Positions 35,192 through 44,084 of a DNA stretch of 64,000 nucleotides are shown piece after piece. Within the stretch, counting starts at the first letter, position 1; every line of letters starts with the position of its first letter. The stretch is from Mycobacterium sp. 050128. Lineage in GTDB: Bacteria; Actinomycetota; Actinomycetes; Mycobacteriales; Mycobacteriaceae. Below the pieces are notes generated by a model. The model did no database searches. It was not told the DNA's origin and was given only the letters and a program-made list of their open reading frames with translations. Where the stretch lies: the NCBI RefSeq assembly GCF_036409155.1, contig NZ_JAZGLW010000001.1:2418001-2482000 (forward strand), written 5' to 3'. Both the position numbers and the translations under genes were made by a program.

Positions 35192-35974
35192 ATGACCGAA
35201 TACGCGACATTGACGTTCGACAGAGCTGACGCGATCACCCGTATCGGCCTGAACCGTCCGGCGGACGCCAACGGCATGAACGACGTCATGACCCGGGAAT
35301 TGGCCGACGCGGCTCGACGCTGCGATGTCGCCAACACCAAGGTGGTGGTGTTGACTGCCAATGGCCGGTTCTTCTGTGCCGGTGGGGATCTCAAGGCAAT
35401 GGCGTCCTCGCCGCTTGGCCACGGCCCCTACGTCAAGGGGATCGCTGACGATCTGCACCGTGCGATCTCGACCTTTGCGCGCATGGATGCGGTGCTGATC
35501 ACCGTAGTCAACGGTGTGGCCGCGGGCGCGGGATTCAGCCTCGCGATCACCGGCGATCTCGTACTCGCTGCCGAATCTGCATCGTTCACCATGGCCTACA
35601 CCAAGGCTGGGTTGAGCCCCGACGGCAGCTCGTCGTACTTTCTGCCTCGGCTGATCGGAGTTCGCCGCACTCAGGAGCTGATGTTGACCAACCGGCGGTT
35701 GTCGGCCCACGAGGCTTTGCACTGGGGTCTGATCACCGAGGTTCTTCCGGACGGCGACCTCATTGCTCGTACAGATGCGCTGGCCACCGAAATGGCCGCT
35801 GGGGCAAGGGACTCCGGATCGGCAGTGAAGAAGCTGCTGTTGAGCACTTTCGGCAACGGCCTCGAAGAGCAGATGGAGATCGAGGGCAGGCTCATCGCGG
35901 CATGTGCCGCCGGCGCCGACGGCCGCGAAGGCATCGACGCATTCCTCACCAAACGCGCAGCACGGTTTCGCTAA
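35192..35974 (+). CDS. Enoyl-CoA hydratase/isomerase family protein
   Basis: 260 residues from the ATG at 35192 (a GTG three codons earlier is possible). Crotonase-fold marks: RIGLNRPADANGMND, the oxyanion segment FFCAGGDLKAM, and VNGVAAGAGFSLAITGDLVL. The position where many hydratases have a catalytic Glu reads AGLSPDGSSSYFL, with Asp, which is typical of isomerase or hydrolase branches. It stands alone behind the fadAB terminator. The 3' end overlaps a decayed monooxygenase tail on the other strand. Confidence 0.9.
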   Translation: MTEYATLTFDRADAITRIGLNRPADANGMNDVMTRELADAARRCDVANTKVVVLTANGRFFCAGGDLKAMASSPLGHGPYVKGIADDLHRAISTFARMDAVLITVVNGVAAGAGFSLAITGDLVLAAESASFTMAYTKAGLSPDGSSSYFLPRLIGVRRTQELMLTNRRLSAHEALHWGLITEVLPDGDLIARTDALATEMAAGARDSGSAVKKLLLSTFGNGLEEQMEIEGRLIAACAAGADGREGIDAFLTKRAARFR

Positions 35975-36046
35975 CAGGTCCGCCGCCGGTAGGTCCCACC
36001 CAGGCGACGTGCCCGTCCGGTCGGACCGACACGGAGCGAGGGGCGT
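35946..36046 (-). pseudogene. 3' remnant of an FAD-dependent aromatic monooxygenase
   Basis: About 32 codons read NAPRSVSVRPDGHVAWVG and a short tail to a stop at 35946-35948. The SVSVRPDGHVAWVG text is typical of the C-terminal end of PheA/TfdB-type flavin monooxygenases, whose other 400-500 residues are absent. It abuts the methyltransferase remnant and overlaps the end of the enoyl-CoA hydratase gene, so it is clearly leftover sequence. Confidence 0.5.
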
Positions 36047-36393
36047 TCAAGAGTTCCGCGCAAAGAGGTAGTACCGAACCGGAGTTTGCTCGCGATCCAG
36101 CTCCCGTTCGTCTCCGGCGGACAACAGCGTCCATGCGGGGGCGAATCGTCGTTCCATTTCGGCGGATTCGATGCCGCGCACGCCGAACCTGCCGCCGGGA
36201 CGGAACGCGACGATCAACAGCCGTGCGTCCGGCGCAGCTACGGCACTGACCTCTCGTACGTAGGCATCGCGATCGGGGGCGTGCTCTTGGTTCCCTCGAC
36301 CAAGTCCTGCAGACTTTGAGCGATCGGATGACCGTCCCACGGGGTAAAGCCGATGCGGTAAAAGACCCGAAACAGGGTGTGCTTGGTGGCCAT
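36047..36393 (-). pseudogene. SAM-dependent methyltransferase with internal deletion and frameshift
   Basis: From the ATG at 36393 one frame gives MATKHTLFRVFYRIGFTPWD and continues to about LVEGTKS, the usual N-terminus of a class I methyltransferase family common in mycobacteria. A different frame then gives AYVREVSAVAAPDARLLIVA and ends FARNS at 36047, the usual C-terminus. The roughly 100 residues between, including the SAM-binding GxGxG motif, are missing. The product cannot be active. Confidence 0.65.
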
Positions 36394-36418
36394 ACCCCAA
36401 CGGTATGCCTAGACAGCG

Positions 36419-37276
36419 CTAAATCGCGGCGGCGATTCGGCGCCACTGATCGCGGGGGAAGACCTGCGGGTCGGCCAACAGCACCTGGACACAGACGTGA
36501 TCGGCGCCGGCGGCACGGTGCTCGTCGACCCTGCGCAGGACGGCTGCTTCGTCTCCCCACGCGATGATCGCGTTGAACAGTCGATCGCTGACCTGTGCCA
36601 CATCGTCTTCGGAGAAGCCGCTGCGCAGCAAATTGTTGGCGTAGTTGGGCAGCGCCAAATAGGAACGCAGCCAGTCGGTTCCGATACGGCGCGCTTCCTC
36701 GGCGTCCTCGGTGAGGATGACCGACTGCTCGGGTAGCAGCAACGGACCTTCGCCCAAAGTCGAACGCGCAGAAGCGGTGTGCTCGGGGGTGACCAGGTAG
36801 GGGTGAGCCCCGCGGGCCCGAGTTGCCGACAACGCCAGCATCTTCGGACCGAGCGCGGCCAGCACCCGCTTGTCGGCGGGAACGGGTTGGGGTGCGCGGT
36901 CCAGTCCGTCCAGGAACGCGGCCGTCGCGGCCAGCGGTTTGCGGTATCGACCCGGCTCACCGGCATCGATCAGCGGTGCATGGCTGACGCCGATGCCCAA
37001 CAGGAAGCGGTCGCCGTGCTCGGCGGTCAGCGCCGCGAAGCTGTCCGCGACGTCGACGGGCGCATGCATCCACAGGTTCAGGATCCCGGTGGCGACGGTG
37101 CTGCGCTTGGTCGCGGCCAGTAGCCGGCCGACCGCGTCGAACACCTGCCCGCCCACGTCTGGAATCCAGAGCGCCTTGAAGCCCAGCTCGTCCAACTCTG
37201 CTGCGGCGTCGGCAGATTCGGCTGGGTCACCGTAACGCAGTTGACTGCTCCAAATCCCGACACCGGTAAGCTCCAT
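36419..37276 (-). CDS. LLM-class F420-dependent oxidoreductase
   Basis: 285 residues from the ATG at 37276, preceded by GAGGAAC. The TIM-barrel luciferase-like pattern is present: ELTGVGIWSSQLRYGDP, ADAAAELDELGFKALWIPDV, and DRFLLGIGVSHAPLID. Mycobacterial members of this branch use F420 rather than flavin and act on varied substrates. The gene lies downstream of the FAD monooxygenase gene on the same strand, separated by 52 bases. Confidence 0.88.
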   Translation of the reverse strand: MELTGVGIWSSQLRYGDPAESADAAAELDELGFKALWIPDVGGQVFDAVGRLLAATKRSTVATGILNLWMHAPVDVADSFAALTAEHGDRFLLGIGVSHAPLIDAGEPGRYRKPLAATAAFLDGLDRAPQPVPADKRVLAALGPKMLALSATRARGAHPYLVTPEHTASARSTLGEGPLLLPEQSVILTEDAEEARRIGTDWLRSYLALPNYANNLLRSGFSEDDVAQVSDRLFNAIIAWGDEAAVLRRVDEHRAAGADHVCVQVLLADPQVFPRDQWRRIAAAI

Positions 37277-37328
37277 CGCACATCGTTCCTCTCGTGGCAG
37301 GCACTTCAAGTTCGCTGTGGCCATTCTG

Positions 37329-38537
37329 TCAAACGTCGATTTCGGCGTATTCCTTGTACTCCATCGAGTCGTACAGCCGGGCACCGTTGGTGTTCAACTT
37401 GGCGATGGCTCTGCTGACGCCGCCGGGTAGCACCGAGATCAGCTGAGCACCGCGCGTCAGCCCCCACACTCCGGCCCGCGAGCCGGGGACGATCGTCTTG
37501 GCCGCCGCCCGCGCAAACTTGCGGCTGCGCCGCACCGCGTCGGCCATGGCCCGTTCGTAGGCCGCGAATGCACGCGTGTAATCGCCCTTGGCTGCTGCCA
37601 ATTCGCCCGCCAGCACGTAAGCACCCAGTACCGCGATACTGGTGCTGCCGCCGACCGCCGGTCCGGGGCAGTACCCGGCGTCACCCACCAGGGCGACCCG
37701 CCCGCGCGACCAGGTGTCCAACTCCAGCTGGATGATCGAGTCGAAGTAGAACGTCGGCGCACGGTCCAGCTCCGCGAGCCAACCGTCCACCGCCGCATCC
37801 ATCCCGGCGAATGTGATTTGCAATAACTCCTTCTGCCGCATCACATCTCGGTAGTGATATTGCAGCTCTTGCTTGCTGCGGAACATGAACAACGCGCGAG
37901 CGTCGTCGAGCGGCTGCGCGGTGTAGATCCCTGCCATTCGGCCCGCACCCATGTGCACGGCCATTTCCCCTTCGCGGGCAAGCGATTTCGGAACCGATTC
38001 CACCGCCAGGTAGCCGCCCAGAAACCGGGTGCGACCGGCGTCCTCGCCGAAGACCAAGCGGCGCACGTTGGAGTGCAGACCATCTGCGCCGATGATGATG
38101 TCGAATGTGCGCGGCGCATTGTGCTCGAAAGTGACCTCACCATCGGGCGAGATCGACGTGATCGAATCTCCGAAGAGGTACTCGACGTCGCCGCAACCGG
38201 CGCGGTAATACGCCTCGCTGAGGTCGTCGCGCATGATCTCGACGTGCCGGTCGGAAGACGCCCCGAAGATCTTCGTGAGATCGACGTGCGCCGGCCGCTC
38301 GACGCCCTCGCGATACATGGTCATCGCGGTCGTCCCGGTGGCCAGCGCCTCGATCTGCGGCAGCACGCCCATCTTTGCCGAGATTTCCATGGCAGGCCGG
38401 AACAGGTCGACGGCATGGCCGCCGGTTTTGCGCAATTCGGGCGCGCGCTCGACGATCGTGACATCGAAGCCGCGGCGGGCAAGCCAGTACGCCAATACGG
38501 GGCCCGAGATGCTCGCCCCCGAGATCAGAATCCGCAT
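37329..38537 (-). CDS. FAD-dependent monooxygenase (PHBH-type)
   Basis: 402 residues. The Rossmann motif GASISGPVLAYWLARRGFDV opens the protein, and the second FAD motif is RVALVGDAGYCPGPAVGGS near residue 280. The middle has IIGADGLHSNVRRLVFGE, the conserved DG motif. Such enzymes hydroxylate aromatic or polyketide substrates, and this one resembles drug-modifying monooxygenases in general layout. It is divergent from a TetR gene with a palindromic site between, so it is probably inducible by its substrate. Confidence 0.92.
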   Translation of the reverse strand: MRILISGASISGPVLAYWLARRGFDVTIVERAPELRKTGGHAVDLFRPAMEISAKMGVLPQIEALATGTTAMTMYREGVERPAHVDLTKIFGASSDRHVEIMRDDLSEAYYRAGCGDVEYLFGDSITSISPDGEVTFEHNAPRTFDIIIGADGLHSNVRRLVFGEDAGRTRFLGGYLAVESVPKSLAREGEMAVHMGAGRMAGIYTAQPLDDARALFMFRSKQELQYHYRDVMRQKELLQITFAGMDAAVDGWLAELDRAPTFYFDSIIQLELDTWSRGRVALVGDAGYCPGPAVGGSTSIAVLGAYVLAGELAAAKGDYTRAFAAYERAMADAVRRSRKFARAAAKTIVPGSRAGVWGLTRGAQLISVLPGGVSRAIAKLNTNGARLYDSMEYKEYAEIDV

Positions 38538-38573
38538 GTCGACTCCCTCGCAGTTAGGTGACCCTAAGATATC

Positions 38574-38591
38574 ACTTACTAAGCGGTAAGT
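38574..38591. promoter_or_regulatory. Palindromic operator between FAD monooxygenase and TetR genes
   Basis: ACTTAC (38574-38579) and GTAAGT (38586-38591) are perfect arms around a six-base spacer. It lies 36 bases from the monooxygenase start and 16 from the TetR start. Shape and place are typical of a TetR autoregulatory operator; function is inferred. Confidence 0.68.
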
Positions 38592-38607
38592 CAGCTAAAA
38601 TTTCCGG

Positions 38608-39144
38608 GTGACGAGACCACGATCCGATACCCGTCAGCGCATCCAAGAGGTCGCCCGGGAGCTGTTCCTTCAGCAGGGCGTGCAGCGGACCAGCTTGCAG
38701 GACATCGCGGACAGGCTGGGGATCACCAAACCCGCGCTGTACTACCACTTCACCTCGCGTGAAGAACTGGTGCGCAGCATCGTGATGCCGTTGATCGAAG
38801 ACGGCGAGCGGTTCGTGGCCGAGCAGGAAACCCGGCGCGACATCGACGTGCGCGAATTGCTGGAGGGCTATTTCGATTTCCACTACCGGCACCGTCAGTA
38901 CATCGTGCTGGTGCTCACGGAATTGACGATGCTGGCCGATCTCGGCCTCATCGACAAGGTGCTGGCGTGGCGTGATCGTTTGGGCAAGAAGGTATTTGGG
39001 TCCCGGCCGACGCTCGCGCAGTCCACCCGCGCGGTGGTCGCATTCGGTGGACTGCAAGACTGCTGCCTACAGTTTCCCGACACCGGGTATGAGGCGTTGC
39101 GTGCGACTTCGGTCGACGCAGCACTCGCCGCGCTGGGCGGGTAA
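38608..39144 (+). CDS. TetR-family transcriptional regulator
   Basis: 178 residues from GTG 38608. Helix-turn-helix: TRQRIQEVARELFLQQGVQR, TSLQDIADRLGITKPALYYH, then FTSREELVR (about residues 7-52). The helical C-terminal domain is of normal size. It is divergent from the FAD monooxygenase at 38537 with an ACTTAC/GTAAGT operator between them, so it likely represses that gene and itself. Confidence 0.93.
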   Translation: MTRPRSDTRQRIQEVARELFLQQGVQRTSLQDIADRLGITKPALYYHFTSREELVRSIVMPLIEDGERFVAEQETRRDIDVRELLEGYFDFHYRHRQYIVLVLTELTMLADLGLIDKVLAWRDRLGKKVFGSRPTLAQSTRAVVAFGGLQDCCLQFPDTGYEALRATSVDAALAALGG

Positions 39145-39206
39145 GCAAAGGGGCCGAATCCGGCGAATTGCCAAATCTTCTGGCGGCCCGTGGCCTAACG
39201 GCGTCG

Positions 39207-39419
39207 CTATGCCGTGCTTTGATCCTGGGCGTTCTGCTGGAAGATGTCGCCGGACGTCTGGCCGTTGTCGTTCACGAAGTTTTCGTCGCCGTCGTCGACG
39301 GTGACGATGCGGGCGCCGACCGGCGCGGCGGCCACGGTTGCCGACCCGCCGCTGAGCAGTGCGAGTGCCGCGAAGGCGGCCGCCCCGGTCAGTGTCACTT
39401 GTATCGCCTTGTTTGCCAT
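39207..39419 (-). CDS. Small exported protein of unknown function
   Basis: 70 residues from the ATG at 39419. A signal peptide (MANKAIQVTLTGAAAFAALA and a Gly/Ser stretch) is cleaved probably after TVAAAP, leaving about 40 residues rich in Asp, Asn and Gln (VTVDDGDENFVNDNGQ). No cysteines and no family recognised. Longer in-frame starts would add a non-signal sequence. No clear ribosome-binding site, so expression is uncertain. Confidence 0.55.
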   Translation of the reverse strand: MANKAIQVTLTGAAAFAALALLSGGSATVAAAPVGARIVTVDDGDENFVNDNGQTSGDIFQQNAQDQSTA

Positions 39420-39539
39420 GCATTCATTTAGCGCTGTCTTGCCAGGCACACGCTGGGCCGCTGATATCGATCTGCTGTGAGCGAACGGGGCATCCCAGCC
39501 CATTCCGGCTCGCCCCGACGAGAGCTAGAGTCCCTAACC

Positions 39540-40523
39540 ATGCGCTTTGGTTTCTTCATTCCGCAGGGCTGGCGGATGGATCTGGTAGGCATCGACCCGG
39601 CGAAACACTGGGCGGTGATGCGGGACTTGGCGTCCTACGCCGACGCCGGCGCCTGGGACTCGGTGTGGGTCTACGACCACTTCCACACCGTCCCGATGCC
39701 GAGCGCCGAAGCGACGCACGAGGCCTGGTCGTTGATGTCGGCCTACGCCGCGACCACGTCACGCGTCAAGCTCGGCCAAATGTGTACGGCGATGAGCTAC
39801 CGCAATCCGGTCTACCTCGCCAAGGTGGCGGCAACCGCCGACATCATCTCCGGCGGTCGCATCCAGATGGGTATCGGCGGCGGCTGGTACGAACACGAGT
39901 GGCGCGCTTACGGTTACGGGTTCCCGTCGGCCGGCGTGCGATTGGGCCGGCTTGACGAAGGCGTGCAGATCATGCGGGACGCGTGGCGCGACGGCAAAGT
40001 CAGCTTCGACGGCAAGCACTACCAGGTCGACGGTGCGATCGTCGAGCCGAAGCCGTTGCAGGACAACGGCATTCCGCTATGGATCGCCGGTGGGGGCGAG
40101 AAGGTGACGCTGCGCATCGCGGCACAGTACGCGCAGTACACCAACTTCACGCCGGAGCCCGAGGCGTTTGCCCACAAGTCGGAGGTGCTCGCCGGACATT
40201 GCCGCGACGTGGGCACCGACTTCGACGCGATCGTGCGTTCGGCCAACTTCACCGCCATCGTCGGCACGTCCGAGTCCGAGGTCAAAGACCGCCAGCAGCG
40301 GGTGCGCGACCGGCTGGTCGACTATGTGCCTGAGTCCCTGGCGGATTCGATGACCAGTAGCCTTCCCGACTCAGCGATGGGCACCACGGAACAGGTGATC
40401 GAGCGTCTGACCAAGGTCCGCGACCTCGGCTGCGAATACGCGATCGTCTACTTCCCCGAGGCCGCCTACGACCGCTCCGGCATCGAATTGTTCGAGCGCG
40501 AAATCATTCCCGCCCTGAGCTAG
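39540..40523 (+). CDS. LLM-class F420-dependent oxidoreductase
   Basis: 327 residues from the ATG at 39540. The luciferase-like barrel is shown by MRFGFFIPQGWRMDL, DSVWVYDHFHTVP, and the conserved IQMGIGGGWYEHEWRAYGYG near residue 105. F420-dependent members of this type are numerous in mycobacteria; the sequence EHEWRAYGY with FPSAGVRLGRLDEGV is typical. It stands alone and ends just before a convergent small monooxygenase gene. Substrate unknown. Confidence 0.9.
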   Translation: MRFGFFIPQGWRMDLVGIDPAKHWAVMRDLASYADAGAWDSVWVYDHFHTVPMPSAEATHEAWSLMSAYAATTSRVKLGQMCTAMSYRNPVYLAKVAATADIISGGRIQMGIGGGWYEHEWRAYGYGFPSAGVRLGRLDEGVQIMRDAWRDGKVSFDGKHYQVDGAIVEPKPLQDNGIPLWIAGGGEKVTLRIAAQYAQYTNFTPEPEAFAHKSEVLAGHCRDVGTDFDAIVRSANFTAIVGTSESEVKDRQQRVRDRLVDYVPESLADSMTSSLPDSAMGTTEQVIERLTKVRDLGCEYAIVYFPEAAYDRSGIELFEREIIPALS

Positions 40524-40528
40524 CGCGC

Positions 40529-40822
40529 TCAGACATCCGTGGTCGTGTACCTCGTCTTGACCGGAGGCGCGGCCAGCAGCGGCGGCAGCTGGGTCACCTT
40601 GCCTTCGCCGGCGCGAAACGCGCGGTAGGCCTCGTCGTGCTCGACGGACTCCCACTCTTCATAGATGATCCAGTGCGCTTCGTCGTCCTCATCGACCCAG
40701 ACGTCGGTACGGAGATTTCCCTCGAATGCCCGAGTGGTTTCCAGCGTCCGGCCCATCAGTTCACGCCCTGCACCGACCTCTTCGGGCTTGAACTTCAGTT
40801 CCAGTAGCACGATGACCGTCAC
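40529..40822 (-). CDS. Antibiotic biosynthesis monooxygenase (ABM) domain protein
   Basis: 97 residues. The ferredoxin-like ABM fold is seen in MTVIVLLELKFKPEEVGAGR, EGNLRTDVWVDEDD, and IIYEEWESVEHDEAYRAFRA. Members are small dimeric proteins, including quinol monooxygenases and heme-degrading enzymes, acting without a cofactor or with heme. It lies 18 bases downstream of the substrate-binding protein gene, on the same strand, and may be part of that operon. Confidence 0.83.
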   Translation of the reverse strand: MTVIVLLELKFKPEEVGAGRELMGRTLETTRAFEGNLRTDVWVDEDDEAHWIIYEEWESVEHDEAYRAFRAGEGKVTQLPPLLAAPPVKTRYTTTDV

Positions 40823-40840
40823 AGTCGTCTCCTCGTATCG

Positions 40841-41857
40841 TCACTGTGTGCCGCTCGCCGCGAGCACACCGTTGAACCTACGGTCGACCCACTTGGCGAA
40901 ATCGGGCGCCTCCGGAATTTGGTCGGCGGCCGCGAAAAGATCGGCGAGGCGTTGTTCGGCGGCCACCACCTTGTCGTCGAGGGGGACGGGCAGCCGCAGC
41001 AGGTGGCTCTGGGCGAGCTCGGCGATCTTGATGTCCAGCCCCACGGCCTTGGCGTACCTTTTCGCCCACTCCGACGGGTTCTCGCGCGCCCATTGCGCGG
41101 CCCGCTGGTAGCGGACCAGCAGATCGCGCAGCGCGGCATTGCGCTTCGGGTCGGTGAGGGCCTGGGTGGATGCGCTTCCGAACTGATAGCCGTTTTCGGC
41201 GGTCCCGATATTGCGCACCTTCAGCGTGAGCGTGGCCTGCGACGTGTAGGGCTCCCAAATCACCCAGGCGTCGCCCTGTCCGTTGGCGAATGCCGACAGT
41301 GCATCGGCGGGTTGCAGGAAAACCAGCTTGACGTCCTTGGCCGTCAGCCCGACGTCGGCGAGGTGCTCGAGCACGTTGGCGTGTGCGGCGCTGCCCTTGG
41401 CCACCAGAATCGTCTTGCCCTTCAGGCCGGGAATCGAGTCGATCGATGAATTGACGCGCACCAGGATCTGCTCTCCGCTCTGGGCACCGTCCCACGCCGA
41501 GACCACCCGGGTCTTCGAGTTTGCCGCGGCGCCGAACACCGGCGGGGTGTTGCCGGTGACCGCGAAGTCGATCTTGCCCGCGGTCAACGCCTCGATCTGA
41601 GGGGGCCCGGACGTGAACGTCGAGAACGCGATCTGGTACGGCAGATTGTCGAGTTCACCGGCGGCGCGCAAAAGCGCTTGGGTACCGCCCTTTTGGTCAC
41701 CGACTTGTAGTGTGATGCCGGCAAGCTCGGATACCGGAACGGATGCCGGCACGGCGATCAATTGCGGTCCCAACGACCGTGAAACGCACCCCGGTGTGGC
41801 GGCGACCAATGCCAGCACCAGTGCGGCGCGAATCACGATGCGGTGCTCGGCTTTCAA
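40841..41857 (-). CDS. ABC transporter substrate-binding lipoprotein (SsuA/NrtA/TauA family)
   Basis: 338 residues with a lipoprotein signal ending in TPGC (cysteine at residue 24). The mature part has the periplasmic binding fold for sulfonates, nitrate or taurine: LQVGDQKGGTQALLRAAGEL, GKIDFAVTGNTPPVF, and DAWVIWEPYTSQATL. It is the third gene of a permease-ATPase-binding protein operon and its start overlaps the ATPase stop (ATGA). An aliphatic sulfonate is the likeliest ligand by family, unproven. Confidence 0.88.
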   Translation of the reverse strand: MKAEHRIVIRAALVLALVAATPGCVSRSLGPQLIAVPASVPVSELAGITLQVGDQKGGTQALLRAAGELDNLPYQIAFSTFTSGPPQIEALTAGKIDFAVTGNTPPVFGAAANSKTRVVSAWDGAQSGEQILVRVNSSIDSIPGLKGKTILVAKGSAAHANVLEHLADVGLTAKDVKLVFLQPADALSAFANGQGDAWVIWEPYTSQATLTLKVRNIGTAENGYQFGSASTQALTDPKRNAALRDLLVRYQRAAQWARENPSEWAKRYAKAVGLDIKIAELAQSHLLRLPVPLDDKVVAAEQRLADLFAAADQIPEAPDFAKWVDRRFNGVLAASGTQ

Positions 41858-42591
41858 AGCCGAACGCCGAGCTTGTCGAGAAGATCGGCGCGATAATGGT
41901 CGTGCTCAGCGGTGCGCTCGGACGCGGTGGGCCGCGGGGCTTCGATCTCGATGCTGTGGGCGACCCGGCCATCCTCGAGGACCAGCACTCGGTCGGCCAG
42001 CTCGATGGCCTCGTCGACGTCGTGGGTCACCAGCAGCACGCCGAATCCGTGCCGGCGCCACAGGTCGAGCAGCAGCGCGCGCATCGAAAGCCGGGTGAGC
42101 GCGTCCAGCGCGCCGAACGGCTCGTCGAGCAGCAGCAGCTGGGGTTCGGCCACCAGTGCGCGGGCCAGCGAAACCCGTTGTGCCTGACCGCCGGACAGCG
42201 TCAGTGGCCATGCCGCGGCATGATCGGCCAGGCCGATCTCACCCAATGCCTGCTCCGTCCGTTCCCGCGCCGCGTCCAGGGACAGCTTGGCGCGGTTGAG
42301 GCCGTAGCGCACGTTGGTCGACACGTTGCGCCACGGGTATAGGCGGGGCTCCTGGAACGCGACCGCAGGTGCGCCGACGACTTCGCGATCTCCGGTGTGG
42401 TCCGGGGACAACCCCGCCAGCACCCGTAATACGGTCGACTTGCCGCAACCGCTGCGGCCGACCAGCGCGACGATCTCGCGGGTGCGGACCTCGAGGGAAA
42501 TGCCGTCGAGAACCTTGCGGGTGCCGTACCACTTGTCGATGTTGTGGAGCCTGCCGACGACGGCGGTCTGTCGCTCGGATGTCAATGTCAT
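41854..42591 (-). CDS. ABC transporter ATP-binding protein (SsuB/TauB family)
   Basis: 245 residues from the ATG at 42591. All ABC ATPase motifs are present: Walker A GRSGCGKST near residue 45, Q-loop in AFQEPRLYPWRNV, signature LSGGQAQR, Walker B LLLLDEPFGALD, and the H-loop LLVTHDVDEA. It powers the import of the ligand bound by its neighbour. Overlaps at both ends (four bases each) show tight coupling with permease and binding protein. Confidence 0.94.
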   Translation of the reverse strand: MTLTSERQTAVVGRLHNIDKWYGTRKVLDGISLEVRTREIVALVGRSGCGKSTVLRVLAGLSPDHTGDREVVGAPAVAFQEPRLYPWRNVSTNVRYGLNRAKLSLDAARERTEQALGEIGLADHAAAWPLTLSGGQAQRVSLARALVAEPQLLLLDEPFGALDALTRLSMRALLLDLWRRHGFGVLLVTHDVDEAIELADRVLVLEDGRVAHSIEIEAPRPTASERTAEHDHYRADLLDKLGVRL

Positions 42592-43403
42592 GCGCGATAC
42601 CTCAGGGCTCGATGTTCCAGCGCTCGGACAATGGCATCGGTCCCGATGCCCAGCAGCGCGTAGATGACCAGGCAGAAAATGATGATGTCGATGCGCAGGA
42701 AGTCGCGGGCGTTGTTGATCAAGAACCCAATACCCTTGTCCGCGTTGATTTGTTCGGCGACGATCAGGGTCAGCCACGCGATCGCCAGCGACTGCCGCAG
42801 CCCGACCAGTACCTGCGGAGCCGCACTCGGGAAGATGATCGTCCGCAGTCGCTGCCATAACGAAAAGCCAAGAACGTCAGCGGTTTCCAGCAGTTTCGGG
42901 TCGACCTGCCTGATCGCGGATACCGTGTTGAGGTACAGCGGGAAGCTGACGCCGAGCGCGACCAGCAGTACCTTCGGCAACTCGCCGATGCCGAACCACA
43001 GGATGAACAACGGAATCAGGCCCAGATGCGGGAGTGCGCGCACCATCTGTAAGGGCGGGTCGACGGTCGCCTCGAACCACCGCGACAACCCGACCACCAC
43101 GCCCAGGGCAACACCGATCACACCGCCGAGCAGTAACCCCTCCACCACGCGCAGCCCGGACACTTCCAGGGCTTCGATGAGCTTCCCGTTCCGGATCAGC
43201 TGTAGGCCGGCGTCGAAGATCAGCTGCGGGGCCGGCAGCACGTTCTGGGGGATCAGGCCGGTGGCGCTGAAGAGTTGCCACAACAGCAGCAGCACCAGTG
43301 GTGAGGATATTCGGATGATCGCCCAGCGGCGCTGCCTGCGGGGTTTGGCGACCACAGCCCTGGGCGCAGATCCGACGGCCTTCTCGGCGGGAATGCTGAC
43401 CAT
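42588..43403 (-). CDS. ABC transporter permease (SsuC/TauC family)
   Basis: 271 residues from the ATG at 43403. About six membrane segments, starting after a basic stretch with ISSPLVLLLLWQLFSATGLI; the coupling loop ETADVLGFSLWQRLRTIIFP matches the EAA motif of binding-protein-dependent permeases. First gene of the three-gene importer operon. The 238 bases upstream (43404-43641) separate it from a divergent DUF35 gene and include a T-rich stretch but no clear operator. Confidence 0.92.
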   Translation of the reverse strand: MVSIPAEKAVGSAPRAVVAKPRRQRRWAIIRISSPLVLLLLWQLFSATGLIPQNVLPAPQLIFDAGLQLIRNGKLIEALEVSGLRVVEGLLLGGVIGVALGVVVGLSRWFEATVDPPLQMVRALPHLGLIPLFILWFGIGELPKVLLVALGVSFPLYLNTVSAIRQVDPKLLETADVLGFSLWQRLRTIIFPSAAPQVLVGLRQSLAIAWLTLIVAEQINADKGIGFLINNARDFLRIDIIIFCLVIYALLGIGTDAIVRALEHRALRYRA

Positions 43404-43641
43404 GTATTCGAGGAACCTTTGGGGAGCGCGGGATCGCAGATGGACGGCGGCGGCGGTGCCCGGTGAAAACGCTAGGCGGGCCCGGCCAGGGGCTGAAGGG
43501 TTTGGCTCCGGGTGACGGGAATGGCCACCGTCGCCGCCGCAAGTTATGAGAATGCGGTTTCCACTTTTCGGAAGGCTGTTATACGGTTCAGTCAGAACTG
43601 TTCTTTTGGCGCACCCGCGGACGTTCCTGGAGGACCCGTCA

Positions 43642-44067
43642 ATGCAGAAGGCACTCGCTCCCGAGATCTCGACCTGGCCCGACGAGAATCCGCAGCTGAT
43701 CGGCAGTCGGTGCGGTGATTGCGGTGCCACCACCTTCCCGGTGCAGGAGCGGTGCCCGCGCTGTAGCGGCGGCTCGATGAGCGACGTGCTGTTGCCGCGG
43801 ACCGGAACCGTGGTCGCCTGGACGACCCAGGGCTTCCCGCCCGGGGCCCCCTACGCCGGTCCGACCGGCAAGGACTTCGTACCCTTCGGCGTGGGTCTGG
43901 TGCAGCTCGGCTTGGGAGAAGACGCGGTGATCCGGGTCGAGGGCCGGCTGACCGAGAACGACCCGGCCAAACTGCAGTTCGGCCAGGAGGTCGAGCTCAC
44001 GATGGTGCCGTTCACCACCGACGCCGACGGCAACGAGATCATCACGTTCGCGTTCCAGCCGGTCTAG
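43642..44067 (+). CDS. Zn-ribbon/OB-fold (DUF35) acyl-CoA-associated protein
   Basis: 141 residues from the ATG at 43642, behind GGAGGA. An N-terminal rubredoxin-like zinc ribbon has four cysteines (SRCGDCGATTFPVQERCPRC), and an OB fold follows with the typical TGTVVAWTTQGFPP. DUF35 proteins pair with a thiolase-like protein encoded next door and form the complex that acts in steroid side-chain degradation (as with Ltp2). The adjacent thiolase-like gene is exactly this partner arrangement. Confidence 0.88.
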   Translation: MQKALAPEISTWPDENPQLIGSRCGDCGATTFPVQERCPRCSGGSMSDVLLPRTGTVVAWTTQGFPPGAPYAGPTGKDFVPFGVGLVQLGLGEDAVIRVEGRLTENDPAKLQFGQEVELTMVPFTTDADGNEIITFAFQPV

Positions 44068-44084
44068 ATCCAGGAGAATCCGAG

